Below are positions 8,220-16,752 of a stretch of DNA of 64,000 nucleotides, one piece after another. The position numbers and the translations under genes are program-made. This DNA comes from Pseudodonghicola flavimaris (GTDB lineage Bacteria; Pseudomonadota; Alphaproteobacteria; Rhodobacterales; Rhodobacteraceae): positions 124,001 through 188,000 of the forward strand of contig NZ_JASNJD010000001.1 in NCBI RefSeq assembly GCF_030164425.1. Direction: 5' to 3'. Within the stretch, counting starts at the first letter, position 1; every line of letters begins with the position of its first letter. Under the pieces are notes generated by a model. That model was not told the origin of the DNA, ran no database searches, and was given only the letters and a program-made list of their open reading frames with translations.

Positions 8220-9512
8220 ATGCCTCCGATCGTAGATCATCCGCTGCGCTATCCGCTGGCCAATGAGCTGCACGCCCGGCCGTTTCCGGCGATGCAGGAG
8301 CCGGCCACCGTGGTCTATCTGGCGATCAAGCAGCCCTCGCGCGCAGCTGGCCGGGACCGGGCGGCCGATCTGGCGCATCTGACGGCGCTGCTGGACCGCC
8401 ACGGCGCGCCGCATCCGCAGCCGGGGGCGACGCATTACTCCGGCCGCATCGGCCGGCACGTTCTGAAATGGGAACAGCACGCGGAATTCGTCACCTATAC
8501 GGCGATTTCGGAGGGGGTCAGCGACCGGGCCTTCGATCCGGCGGATTTCGCGGTATTTCCCGACGACTGGCTGGATCGGGCGCCGGGTCAGCGGATCACC
8601 TCGATCTCGCTCAGGGTCTGCGCCCGCCCGGATGAGGCCGGGATCAACGCGGCGCTGGCGGAGTGGTTCGTCGCCGAAAGCACTGCGGCTGCCTCGGTGC
8701 TGGACGATGCCATCGTCGCGGCGGGGGATTTCCGCATCGATCCCACCGGGCACATGCGGTTCGCGCTGTTTGTCACCGCCGGCACCGGGCAGCGCCGCAT
8801 CGGCCGGGTGGTGCAGCGGCTGTGCGAGATCGAGACCTACAAGGCGATGTCGATGCTGGGGTTTTCCCGCGCCCGGGGCCTCTCGGCCGAGATCGGCGCG
8901 CTGGACGGGCGGCTGTCGGAGCTGATGAGCAAGATGACCGACGGCGACACCCCGGCCGAGCAGACGCTGGGCGGGCTGCTGTCGATTTCGGCGGAACTGG
9001 AGGCGCTCGTGGCCCGCAGCGCCTTTCGGTTCGGGGCCACCGGCGCCTATGAGGCGATCGTGACCCAGCGCATCGCCTCGCTGCGCGAGGCGCGGTTCCA
9101 GGGCCGCCAGACCTTCGCCGATTTCATGATCCGCCGCTATGAACCGGCGATGCGCACGGTGAAATCCACCGAACGCCGGTTGCAGGCGCTGGCGGATCGG
9201 GCGATGCGGGCGGGCGATCTGCTGCGGACCCGGGTGGATGTGGAACGCAGTGCCCAGAACCAGGCGCTGCTGGAGAGCATGGACCGCCGCGCCGATCTGT
9301 CGCTGCGGTTGCAGCACACGGTGGAGGGGCTGTCGGTGGTGGCGATCAGTTATTATGCGGTCTCGCTCGCCTCCTACCTGCTCTATCCCCTTGCGGCGGC
9401 GACCGGCCACAGCAAGGGGATGTTGTCGGCGGTGCTTACTCTGCCGGTTGTGCTTGGGGTCTGGGGGGCGATCCGGCGGATTCGCCGGAAGCTGGAGACA
9501 GAACCGCATTGA
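8220..9512 (+). CDS. DUF3422 family membrane protein
   Basis: 430 residues. The opening DHPLRYPLANELHARPFP and the following YLAIKQPSR...HYSGRIGRHVLKWEQH segments are characteristic of the DUF3422 family, found mainly in proteobacteria. The middle is helical, and the C-terminus has two hydrophobic stretches (about 370-395 and 400-420: VVAISYYAVSLASYLLYPLA and MLSAVLTLPVVLGVWGAI), which anchor it in the membrane and leave most of the protein on the cytoplasmic side. Biochemical function is unknown. A ribosome site AAGGAACG precedes the ATG. Its last 77 bases overlap the convergent YeeE/YedE gene. Confidence 0.88.
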   Translation: MPPIVDHPLRYPLANELHARPFPAMQEPATVVYLAIKQPSRAAGRDRAADLAHLTALLDRHGAPHPQPGATHYSGRIGRHVLKWEQHAEFVTYTAISEGVSDRAFDPADFAVFPDDWLDRAPGQRITSISLRVCARPDEAGINAALAEWFVAESTAAASVLDDAIVAAGDFRIDPTGHMRFALFVTAGTGQRRIGRVVQRLCEIETYKAMSMLGFSRARGLSAEIGALDGRLSELMSKMTDGDTPAEQTLGGLLSISAELEALVARSAFRFGATGAYEAIVTQRIASLREARFQGRQTFADFMIRRYEPAMRTVKSTERRLQALADRAMRAGDLLRTRVDVERSAQNQALLESMDRRADLSLRLQHTVEGLSVVAISYYAVSLASYLLYPLAAATGHSKGMLSAVLTLPVVLGVWGAIRRIRRKLETEPH

Positions 9513-10509
9513 GCCCGAGCGCCCCGGCAGCGATGGAGGCAAGCGCCAGAAGCGCCGCCAGGCTCAGCGTCGGCACGCCGGACAGACCGGCGCCCAGGGT
9601 GCAGCCGCCGGCCAGAACGCCGCCGATCCCCATCAGCACCGCGCCGGCCATGTAACGGCCGGTCTGGCGCGGGCTGTCGAAGCTCTGCCAGCGGAAGTCG
9701 CGGCGGGCGAGGGCGACCAGCAGCGCGCCCAGGATCACGCCTGCCACCAGTGCCACGCCGAAGCCGGCGCTGACGGCGCTGGAGGCGACGGTGTAGAACA
9801 GCGTCTCGGCCATCGGTGCGGTGAAGGAGAGGCTCTCCATCGCGATCGGTTCGAACTCGTCATAGAGCACCAGCCCGGTGCCGACCCAGCCCAGCGGCAC
9901 CAGTAGCCCGATCAGCGCCGCCCCCAGCAGCAGGCGGGGGCGGGGCCGGGCACGGGCCACCAGCATCAGGGCCAGCGCCAGCAGGGCGGCGGTCCAGAGC
10001 GGCCGTCCGCCGGGCAGCGCGGCGAGGCTGACGCTGTCGCCAAGCGGCAGGGTCACCGTCCCCAGACCGCTGCGCAGCGGCGCCAGCACCCCCTTCAGCG
10101 TGGCATGGGCGGTCAGCGCGAAGACCAGCAGCACCAGCAGCGCACGCAGATTGCCGCCGCCGGCCAGCACCGTCAGCCGCGACACGCAGCCCCGGGTCAG
10201 CACCATGCCGGCGCCGAAGGCCAGCCCGCCGAGGGTGATGGCCAGAACCGGTAGATCGGGCGACAGCAGGCGATGATCGGCGAAGCCGATCCAGCCCAGC
10301 CCGACGGCGATCTGGGTGCCGGCCAGGGCCACGGCCAGCGCCGTCATCCAGACCCCCAGCGCGGCGCGGCGATCCGTGCCGACCAGGGCGCGGCGAAAGC
10401 AGAACTGGGTGAGCCGGGCGAGGATGCCGAAGGCCAGCCCAAGTCCGAGGCCGAAAAGAACGCTGGCCTCCCGCGCGGTGGTGGTTTCGAAACCGAATGT
10501 CTCAAACAT
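9436..10509 (-). CDS. YeeE/YedE family thiosulfate/sulfur transporter
   Basis: 357 residues, about nine or ten hydrophobic helices. The three short motifs that carry the essential cysteines of YeeE/TsuA are present: RLTQFCFRRALVGTD near residue 35, GMVLTRGCVSRLTVLAGGG near 110 and GGVLAGGCTLGAGLSG near 310. YeeE takes up thiosulfate by passing it along these cysteines; close relatives move other sulfur species, so the cargo here is probable rather than proven. The start at 10509 has a GGAG ribosome site, and a possible sigma70-type promoter (TTGATC, 18-base spacer, TATTGG) lies at 10571-10542 on this strand. The C-terminus overlaps the DUF3422 gene tail to tail. Confidence 0.87.
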   Translation of the reverse strand: MFETFGFETTTAREASVLFGLGLGLAFGILARLTQFCFRRALVGTDRRAALGVWMTALAVALAGTQIAVGLGWIGFADHRLLSPDLPVLAITLGGLAFGAGMVLTRGCVSRLTVLAGGGNLRALLVLLVFALTAHATLKGVLAPLRSGLGTVTLPLGDSVSLAALPGGRPLWTAALLALALMLVARARPRPRLLLGAALIGLLVPLGWVGTGLVLYDEFEPIAMESLSFTAPMAETLFYTVASSAVSAGFGVALVAGVILGALLVALARRDFRWQSFDSPRQTGRYMAGAVLMGIGGVLAGGCTLGAGLSGVPTLSLAALLALASIAAGALGLNAVLSPASGESAGSPPRPQAQPAE

Positions 10510-10665
10510 GACGCCATTCTCCGGGAAAACGGAATTTTTTCCCAATAGGGGTCGTATTCGATTCCGATCAAGCGCGCTGGAGGGGCCGGCTCCAGTGGGC
10601 GGCAGAACAAAGTTCCAAAGCCGCGCCGACGCGCGCACCGGTGTTCCGGGCCAGTGCCAGCGCCG

Positions 10666-10696
10666 GAAACGAAACCGCCGCCCCGGAGGGCGGCGG
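10666..10696 (-). terminator. Rho-independent terminator of the oppABC operon
   Basis: Reading the minus strand after the oppC stop, CCGCCGCCC-TCCG-GGGCGGCGG makes a 9-bp GC stem (10675-10696 on the plus strand complement) followed by TTTCGTTT. Stem and T-rich tail are in the right order for the oppC end. Confidence 0.75.
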
Positions 10697-10728
10697 CAGA
10701 GCTCTGTTCTTATTTTCCGCTCCCGGGC

Positions 10729-11703
10729 TCAGCGCCCGCGGATCCGGGGATCGAGCGCGTCGCGCAGCCCGTCGCCCAGATAATTGACGCTCAGCACCGT
10801 CAGCGAAATCGCCAGACCGGGCCAGATCACCCGCTCGGGATATTGCTGCAAATAGTCGGTGGCATCGAACAGCAGCCGCCCCCAGGTGGGAAAGTCCGGC
10901 GGGAAGCCGAGGCCCAGGAAGCTCAGCGAGCTTTCGGTGATGATCGCGGTGGCGATCCCCAGCGTGGCCGAGACCATGATCGGCGACAGCACGTTGGGCA
11001 GGATGTGGCGCAGGATCATCATACTGTTGCGGGTGCCGATGGAGCGGGCCGCCAGAACGAATTCGCGTTCCTTGATGGCCAGCACGTCGCCGCGCACGAT
11101 CCGCGCTGTCGGCATCCAGCTGGTCACCCCGATCGAGACCACGATCAGGATGAAGATCCCCTGTTCCGGCCCGAAAGCCGCGTTCAGCGGTTCGCGGAAC
11201 AGCAGCATCATCACCAGCAGCAGCGGTAGCAGCGGCAGCGCCAGAAACAGATCGGTCATCCGCATCAGCAGCCCGTCGAGCCGTTTGAAGAAGCCGGCGA
11301 GCACCCCGACGAGAGAGCCGAGCCCCAGCGCCAGCAGCATCGCGGTGATGCCGACCGAGACCGAGGTCTTGCCGCCGGCCATCATCCGCGCGAAGGTGTC
11401 CCGCCCCAGCTGATCGGTGCCGAAGGGATGCGCCAGGCTCGGGCCCTGGTTGCGGGCGCGGATGTTGATCAGCGTCGGATCCAGATGCCACAGCAGCGGT
11501 CCCAGATAGACCCAGCCGATGATCAGCACGAACAGGATGCCACCGTAAAGCGCGCCCTTGTGGCTCTTGAACTGGCCCCAGACCTCGCGCCACTGGCTGC
11601 GCGGCGGCCGGGTGAATTCCTCCAGCGGGCCGGCCGCGGCGGGCAGGACGGTGGAAGCAGGGGCAAGCCCTTCGTCGGGAACCAGACGGTCTTTGTCAGT
11701 CAT
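10729..11703 (-). CDS. Peptide ABC transporter permease, OppC/DppC type
   Basis: 324 residues from the ATG at 11703. A cytoplasmic N-terminus with the OppC_N helix (about 45-75, YGGILFVLIIGWVYLGPLLW) is followed by the binding-protein-dependent transport core: AHPFGTDQLGRDTFARMMAGGKTS, five membrane helices and the EAA loop REFVLAARSIGTRN...HILPNVLSPIMV that docks on the ATPase. It pairs with the OppB-like permease just upstream, whose stop overlaps its start by eight bases. It is the last gene of the minus-strand operon. The substrate is probably oligo- or dipeptides. Confidence 0.93.
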   Translation of the reverse strand: MTDKDRLVPDEGLAPASTVLPAAAGPLEEFTRPPRSQWREVWGQFKSHKGALYGGILFVLIIGWVYLGPLLWHLDPTLINIRARNQGPSLAHPFGTDQLGRDTFARMMAGGKTSVSVGITAMLLALGLGSLVGVLAGFFKRLDGLLMRMTDLFLALPLLPLLLVMMLLFREPLNAAFGPEQGIFILIVVSIGVTSWMPTARIVRGDVLAIKEREFVLAARSIGTRNSMMILRHILPNVLSPIMVSATLGIATAIITESSLSFLGLGFPPDFPTWGRLLFDATDYLQQYPERVIWPGLAISLTVLSVNYLGDGLRDALDPRIRGR

Positions 11704-12703
11704 AGCGGATCCTCGGGTCAAGCAGGCCATAGAGCACATCGGCGATCAGGTTGAACAGCACGATCAGCACCGCGAAGATGAAGGTCAGCGTCTGCACCAT
11801 CGGCAGATCGTTGGCCTGGATGGCGCCGATCAGCAGCTGGCCGATGCCGTTCACCTTGAACACCTGCTCGGTGATGATGGCGCCGCCGAAGATGGACGGA
11901 ACCCCCAGTGCGATCACGGTGACCACCGGGATCATCGAATTGCGCAGCACATGCACCAGCACCACGGTCTTTTCGCCCAAGCCCTTGGCGCGGGCGGTGC
12001 GCACGTAGTCCTGATTGAGGTTGTCGAGCATCGAGGCGCGCATGAAGCGGCTGATCTGCGCGGTGATCTGCAGCGCCAGCACCATCACCGGCATGATCAT
12101 CTGCCTGAGCTGGATCACGAAGCTGTCCCAGTCGACCACCTTGTGGGTGGTGTCGTAGATCGACGGGAACCAGCCGAGATTGACCGAGAAGATCACGATC
12201 ACCAGCACGCCGGAGAAGAACGGCGGCACCGAGAAGCCGATCATCGACACGAAGGTCCCGGCCTGGTCGAACCAGGAATACTGCCGGTAGGCCGAGTAAA
12301 TCCCGATCGGCAGCGCGATCAGAACGCCGACGACATAGGCGGTGCCCACCACCCACAGCGTCTGCGGGATGCGCTGGATCACGATATCCATCACCGGGCT
12401 CCGGGTCTGCCAGGAAATCACCCGCAGATCGCCTTCGGAGAAGCTGGTGCCGAGATAGTGATCGATCAGCACCTGCGGCTCGATCCAGAAGAACTGAACC
12501 AGCCATTTCCAGAACCGCACATAGCCTGGCTGGCCGAGCCCAAGCGCCTCGCGCATCTTTTCTTTGACTTCCGGCGGAACGGTCAGCGGAACCTGCGCCA
12601 TCGGATCCCCGGGGGCGAGTTCCAGCAGAAGAAACAACACGAGGCTGATGAACAACAGCGTCGGTACGGCCAGAACCAGACGCCGAACGGTAAAGGTGAG
12701 CAT
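11696..12703 (-). CDS. Peptide ABC transporter permease, OppB/DppB type
   Basis: 335 residues. It starts with the typical first helix RRLVLAVPTLLFISLVLFLL and the periplasmic LAPGDPMAQ segment; five further helices follow, with the EAA motif QDYVRTARAKGLGEKTVVL...LRNSMIPVVTV near 220-260 and the closing LADVLYGLLDPRIRY. There is an unusually long periplasmic insert (about 45-110) with aromatic residues (FWKWLVQFFWIEP) as seen in some alphaproteobacterial OppB proteins. It lies between the binding-protein gene, from which it is separated by a hairpin, and the OppC-like gene. Confidence 0.93.
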   Translation of the reverse strand: MLTFTVRRLVLAVPTLLFISLVLFLLLELAPGDPMAQVPLTVPPEVKEKMREALGLGQPGYVRFWKWLVQFFWIEPQVLIDHYLGTSFSEGDLRVISWQTRSPVMDIVIQRIPQTLWVVGTAYVVGVLIALPIGIYSAYRQYSWFDQAGTFVSMIGFSVPPFFSGVLVIVIFSVNLGWFPSIYDTTHKVVDWDSFVIQLRQMIMPVMVLALQITAQISRFMRASMLDNLNQDYVRTARAKGLGEKTVVLVHVLRNSMIPVVTVIALGVPSIFGGAIITEQVFKVNGIGQLLIGAIQANDLPMVQTLTFIFAVLIVLFNLIADVLYGLLDPRIRYD

Positions 12704-12774
12704 GAGGAATACACCCTTATTTCAGGCGCCCCGGGCGCCGGTCGGGCGCGGCCGGGGGCCATCGTCAGATATGA

Positions 12775-12797
12775 CAGCCCCGGGCGAACCGGGGCTG
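12775..12797 (-). terminator. Intercistronic stem-loop between the binding protein and permease genes
   Basis: CAGCCCCGG-5 bases-CCGGGGCTG forms a 9-bp perfect stem immediately after the oppA-like stop (12811) and without a T-tract. Such hairpins in ABC operons commonly protect the binding-protein mRNA and attenuate the permease genes; that role is inferred. Confidence 0.6.
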
Positions 12798-12810
12798 CCT
12801 GTGGCCGGAG

Positions 12811-14511
12811 TTACTTGATGCGGTACCAGTCCGCAGCATTCCAGAGTTCGGAGTCCCAGGTATTCAGACGGACCCCGCCAAGGGTGTTGGAATGCGCCGA
12901 GACGCGGCCGCGGTCAACCAGCGGAACGATGGTATAGCTGTCTTTGGTCAGCATTTCGTTCAGACGGATGGCGATTTCACCACGTTTGGCCAGTTCACCG
13001 GTCTGGGCCAGTTCGTCCAGAAGCTTGTCGTATTCCGGATCGCAGAAGCGGTTGATGTTCTCACCCTGCCACTGGCTGGACGGCTTCGGCTCGTTGCCGC
13101 AGCGGTACATCGACAGATAGGCCTGCGGGTCGGTGCCGTCGAAGTTGTTGGCGTACATCTCGACGTCGGCATAGAACTTCTGGAAGGTGTCGGGCGAGCC
13201 CGGGTCGCCACCGAAGAAGACCGAACCGGAGAGGTTGCGCAGCTCGGTCTCGACACCGATTTCGCTCCACCACTGCTTGATCAGGGCCTGGAAGTCCTGA
13301 CGCACGGCGTTGGTCGAGGTCTGATAGAGCAGCTTCAGCTTCATGCCGTCCTTTTCACGCACGCCATCGGCGCCGACGGTCCAGCCGGCTTCCTCCAGCA
13401 GCGCCTTGGCGCCCTCGATGTCCTGGGTCAGACAGTCGGTGTTGGGCGAGGCGTAGAGCGCCGGGGCCGGCACCAGGTTACAGGTCGGACGACCGGCCTG
13501 GCCATAGCCGATCTCGGTCAGCAGTTCGCGGTCGATGGCCATCGACAGCGCCTTGCGGACGCGCAGATCGCTCAGGATCGGGTGCGGCGCCTTGCGGGTG
13601 GCGCGCACGTCGTCGGGCAGCGACGGCGACGGGTCGGTCAGGTTCATCTCGATCCGCTCGACCAGGGTGCCGAAGGCCGAAACCGGGGTGCCCTTGCCGG
13701 CGGCGGCCATCTGGGCGATCACCTCGGGCGCCAGCTGCAGGTTCCAGGCGTAATCGTATTCGCCGGTTTCCAGCACGGCGCGGCCGGCTGCGGTGGCGTC
13801 GCCGCCGCCCTTGAAGTTGACCTTGGCGAAGGCCGGTTTGGCCGGATCGCGATAGTTCGGGTTGGCCGACAGCGAGATCACGTCATTGGGACGGAATTCA
13901 TCGACCATGAAGGGGCCGGTGCCGATCGGGGCGAAGTTGGCGTCGGTGCATTCCGGGGCCTTGGCGCCCAGGCAGTTCTGGAACTGCGCCTTTTGCAGAA
14001 TCGGGGACTGTGCGCCCATGAAGGGGCCATAGGGATTCGGCATCGGACGTTCGAAGGTGACCTTCACGGTCAGATCGTCCAGCGCTTCAACCGATTTGAC
14101 GCCGTCGTATTTCGACAGCTGGGCGCAGCCGCCCTCGGGATGCATGCAGTATTCGGCGGTGAAGACCGGGTCGGCCGAGGTCACCGGGCTGCCGTCGGAC
14201 CATTTCAGGCCGGGCTTCAGCTTCCAGGTGATCGAGGTCAGGTCGGCGCTGACGCCGCCGTTTTCGACAGTCGGGATTTCCTCCGCCAGGAAGGGGACGA
14301 GGTTGCCTTCCGGGTCATAACGGCCCAGCGGTTCCAGAACCAGCGACGAGGCCTCGATGTCCTTGGTGCCGCCCGACAAATAGGGCGTCATGATCGAAGG
14401 GGCCTGCCAGTAGATGATGTTCACGGTGCCATCGCTGCCACGCTCGGCCATCGCAGTGGTGGCCAGCGCGGACGAAGCGATCGCGCCGAGCAAAAGGGAT
14501 TTGATCTTCAT
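12811..14511 (-). CDS. Peptide ABC transporter periplasmic substrate-binding protein (SBP family 5)
   Basis: 566 residues with a signal peptide (1-22, cleavage after AMA in ATTAMAERG). The family 5 features are visible: VLEPLGRYDPEGNLVPFLAEE at the start of domain I, the ITWKLKPGLKWSDGSPVTS motif near 90, VRKALSMAIDRE near 320 and a YTIVPLVDRGRVSAHS-like C-terminal segment. The protein is somewhat longer than E. coli OppA and DppA. It is first in the minus-strand operon; ribosome site AATAGGAGTG. Given the three M20 amidohydrolases across the divergent promoter, N-acylated amino acids or peptides are plausible ligands, but this is inferred from context. Confidence 0.92.
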   Translation of the reverse strand: MKIKSLLLGAIASSALATTAMAERGSDGTVNIIYWQAPSIMTPYLSGGTKDIEASSLVLEPLGRYDPEGNLVPFLAEEIPTVENGGVSADLTSITWKLKPGLKWSDGSPVTSADPVFTAEYCMHPEGGCAQLSKYDGVKSVEALDDLTVKVTFERPMPNPYGPFMGAQSPILQKAQFQNCLGAKAPECTDANFAPIGTGPFMVDEFRPNDVISLSANPNYRDPAKPAFAKVNFKGGGDATAAGRAVLETGEYDYAWNLQLAPEVIAQMAAAGKGTPVSAFGTLVERIEMNLTDPSPSLPDDVRATRKAPHPILSDLRVRKALSMAIDRELLTEIGYGQAGRPTCNLVPAPALYASPNTDCLTQDIEGAKALLEEAGWTVGADGVREKDGMKLKLLYQTSTNAVRQDFQALIKQWWSEIGVETELRNLSGSVFFGGDPGSPDTFQKFYADVEMYANNFDGTDPQAYLSMYRCGNEPKPSSQWQGENINRFCDPEYDKLLDELAQTGELAKRGEIAIRLNEMLTKDSYTIVPLVDRGRVSAHSNTLGGVRLNTWDSELWNAADWYRIK

Positions 14512-14539
14512 GCTACACTCCTATTGGGCATGATTATTG

Positions 14540-14555
14540 GACATGTTTTCATGTC
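14540..14555. promoter_or_regulatory. Inverted repeat in the divergent opp control region
   Basis: GACATG-TTTT-CATGTC is a perfect 6-bp inverted repeat 29 bases before the oppA-like start. It could be a regulator half-site pair or a small leader hairpin. No regulator gene is adjacent. Confidence 0.35.
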
Positions 14556-14737
14556 TTGTCCGCGTCATGCGCGGTGGGGCTTTTGGTTTCGTAACGTAGT
14601 TCAAGCCGTTGCAGGAAAAGAGAAACATCGTGTGGTTCTGGGTCTTCTCGTGGGCTCGATCCGGCGATTACCGGCCCATCGAAACAGAGTTTGAGAAAAA
14701 AGCAAGCCTCCGGGGCAGGAAATTGCGCGGTGGGGGT

Positions 14738-14767
14738 TTGACTTAGGCGCGCGGCCCGACTTAGCGT
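14738..14767 (+). promoter_or_regulatory. Putative promoter for oppDF
   Basis: TTGACT at 14738-14743 and TAGCGT at 14762-14767 are separated by 18 bases and end about 30 bases before the GTG start of the fused ATPase. The -10 element is poor, so this is a guess supported only by the good -35. Confidence 0.3.
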
Positions 14768-14795
14768 CTCGGAAACGGATTAAAGGGGTCAGAGC

Positions 14796-16616
14796 GTGCT
14801 GGATCACCCAATCGCCCGGATTGAAGGGCTGCGTGTCGAATTCGAAACCAAGGACGGGCCTGTCGTCGGGGTCGAGAATGTTTCGTTTTCGGTGGCGCCG
14901 GGTGAAACCGTCTGCATCGTCGGCGAATCCGGCTCGGGCAAGTCGGTGTCGTCGCTGTCGCTGATGCGACTGGTGGAATTCGGCGGCGGTGAAATCGCCG
15001 GTGGGCGCCTAATTTTTGATCGCCGCGACGGCGGAGAGACCGATCTCGCAAAGGCCGATCAGGACCTGATGCGCCATATCCGCGGCAATGAGATCGGGAT
15101 GATTTTTCAGGAGCCGATGACCGCGCTCAACCCGGTGTTCACTGTCGGCCGGCAGCTGACGGAGGGGCTGCGCGTCCACAAGGGCATGAGCAAGGACGAG
15201 GCGCGGGACCGGGCGCTGGAGCTGTTGCGGGAGGTGCGTATCCCGGAGCCGGAACGGCGGATGGGGCAATACCCGCACGAGCTGTCTGGCGGCATGCGCC
15301 AGCGGGTGGTGATCGCCATGGCGATGGCCTGCGAGCCGCGTCTGCTGATCGCCGATGAGCCGACCACCGCGCTCGACGTGACGATCCAGGCGGAAATCCT
15401 GGCGCTGATGGACCGGCTGAAACGCGAAACCGGCACCGCGGTGATGTTCATCACCCATGACATGGCGGTGGTGGCGCAGATGGCCGACCGCGTGGTGGTG
15501 ATGTTCCGCGGCAACAAGGTCGAGGAAGGCCCGGTCGAGCAGATCTTCGAGAATCCGAAGCACGATTACACCAAGGCGTTGCTGGCGGCGGTCCCCAAAC
15601 TGGGCGAGATGCGCGGCAAGGCGGCGCCGGAGCCGATGAAGCTCCTCGGGGTGGAAAACCAGAAGATCGCACCGATCCCCGGCACCGACGAGGTGCTGCT
15701 GACGGTCAAGGGGCTGACCACGCGGTTCCCGGTCAAGGGTGGGTTCTTTCGCCGCACCGTGGCCAATGTCCATGCGGTCGAGGATGTCTCCTTCACCCTG
15801 AACAAGGGCCAGACCCTCAGCCTGGTGGGCGAATCCGGCTGCGGCAAATCCAGCTGCGGCCGGTCGATCCTGCGGCTGGTGGAACCGATGGCCGGAGAGA
15901 TCAACCTCGACGGCACCGATATCATGACGCTCGACCCGGGTGCGCTGCGCAAGGCGCGGCTCGATATGCAGATGATCTTCCAGGATCCCTTCGCCTCGCT
16001 GAACCCGCAGATGCAGTTGATGGATCAGGTCGCCGAACCGATGCGCAACTACGGCATCGGCTCGGGTTCGGAGATTCAGGATCGCGTGGCGATGCTGTTC
16101 GACCGGGTGCAGCTGCCGCGCAGCTTCATGCGCCGCTTCCCGCATGAGATGTCGGGCGGTCAGCGTCAGCGGATCGCCATCGCCCGGGCGCTGGCGCTGA
16201 ACCCCAAGCTGATCGTCGCGGATGAGGCGGTCTCGGCGCTGGACGTCTCGGTGCAGGCGCAGGTTCTGAACCTGATGATGGAGCTTCAGGCGGAACTGGG
16301 GCTGTCCTATCTCTTCATCAGCCACGACATGGCCGTGGTGGAGCGGGTCAGCCACCATGTCGGCGTGATGTATCTGGGCCGGATTGTCGAGATGGGGCCG
16401 CGCGCCGCCGTTTTCGAGAGCCCGCAGCACCCCTACACCCAGGCGTTGATGAAGGCGGTTCCGATCGCCGATCCCCATCGCCGCAAGGCCGAGCGCGAGC
16501 TGAACTTCAAGCCGATCCCATCGCCGATCCATCCGCCTGATTACAATCCCGCCCCCTCTGAATATAATGAGGTCGCGCCGGGCCATTTCGTGCTGACGAC
16601 AGACAGCGGCTATTGA
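14796..16616 (+). CDS. Fused dipeptide ABC transporter ATP-binding protein (OppD-OppF)
   Basis: 606 residues with two complete nucleotide-binding domains. Domain 1 has Walker A GESGSGKS (43-50), signature LSGGMRQRV and Walker B RLLIADEPTTALD; domain 2 has Walker A GESGCGKSSCG, signature MSGGQRQRI and Walker B KLIVADEAVSALD. Each is followed by an oligopeptide-transporter C-terminal extension. The permease and binding-protein genes expected with it are on the opposite strand across a 284-base divergent control region, so the system is transcribed from two sides. The start is GTG at 14796 with AAAGGGG upstream. It probably heads an operon with the deacetylase and two amidohydrolases downstream. 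Confidence 0.95.
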   Translation: MLDHPIARIEGLRVEFETKDGPVVGVENVSFSVAPGETVCIVGESGSGKSVSSLSLMRLVEFGGGEIAGGRLIFDRRDGGETDLAKADQDLMRHIRGNEIGMIFQEPMTALNPVFTVGRQLTEGLRVHKGMSKDEARDRALELLREVRIPEPERRMGQYPHELSGGMRQRVVIAMAMACEPRLLIADEPTTALDVTIQAEILALMDRLKRETGTAVMFITHDMAVVAQMADRVVVMFRGNKVEEGPVEQIFENPKHDYTKALLAAVPKLGEMRGKAAPEPMKLLGVENQKIAPIPGTDEVLLTVKGLTTRFPVKGGFFRRTVANVHAVEDVSFTLNKGQTLSLVGESGCGKSSCGRSILRLVEPMAGEINLDGTDIMTLDPGALRKARLDMQMIFQDPFASLNPQMQLMDQVAEPMRNYGIGSGSEIQDRVAMLFDRVQLPRSFMRRFPHEMSGGQRQRIAIARALALNPKLIVADEAVSALDVSVQAQVLNLMMELQAELGLSYLFISHDMAVVERVSHHVGVMYLGRIVEMGPRAAVFESPQHPYTQALMKAVPIADPHRRKAERELNFKPIPSPIHPPDYNPAPSEYNEVAPGHFVLTTDSGY

Positions 16617-16752
16617 CTTCCGCAGGGGCGGGCGGTTGATCGAGGGAGAGGGCCCGCCCGCCACAGGCGCGGCCGGCCCGACCCGGACGCTGCCGGCACC
16701 GCCGGCACCGCCCCGATGCGATCCCGAACCTGGCCCTGCCAACGGAGCTTTG

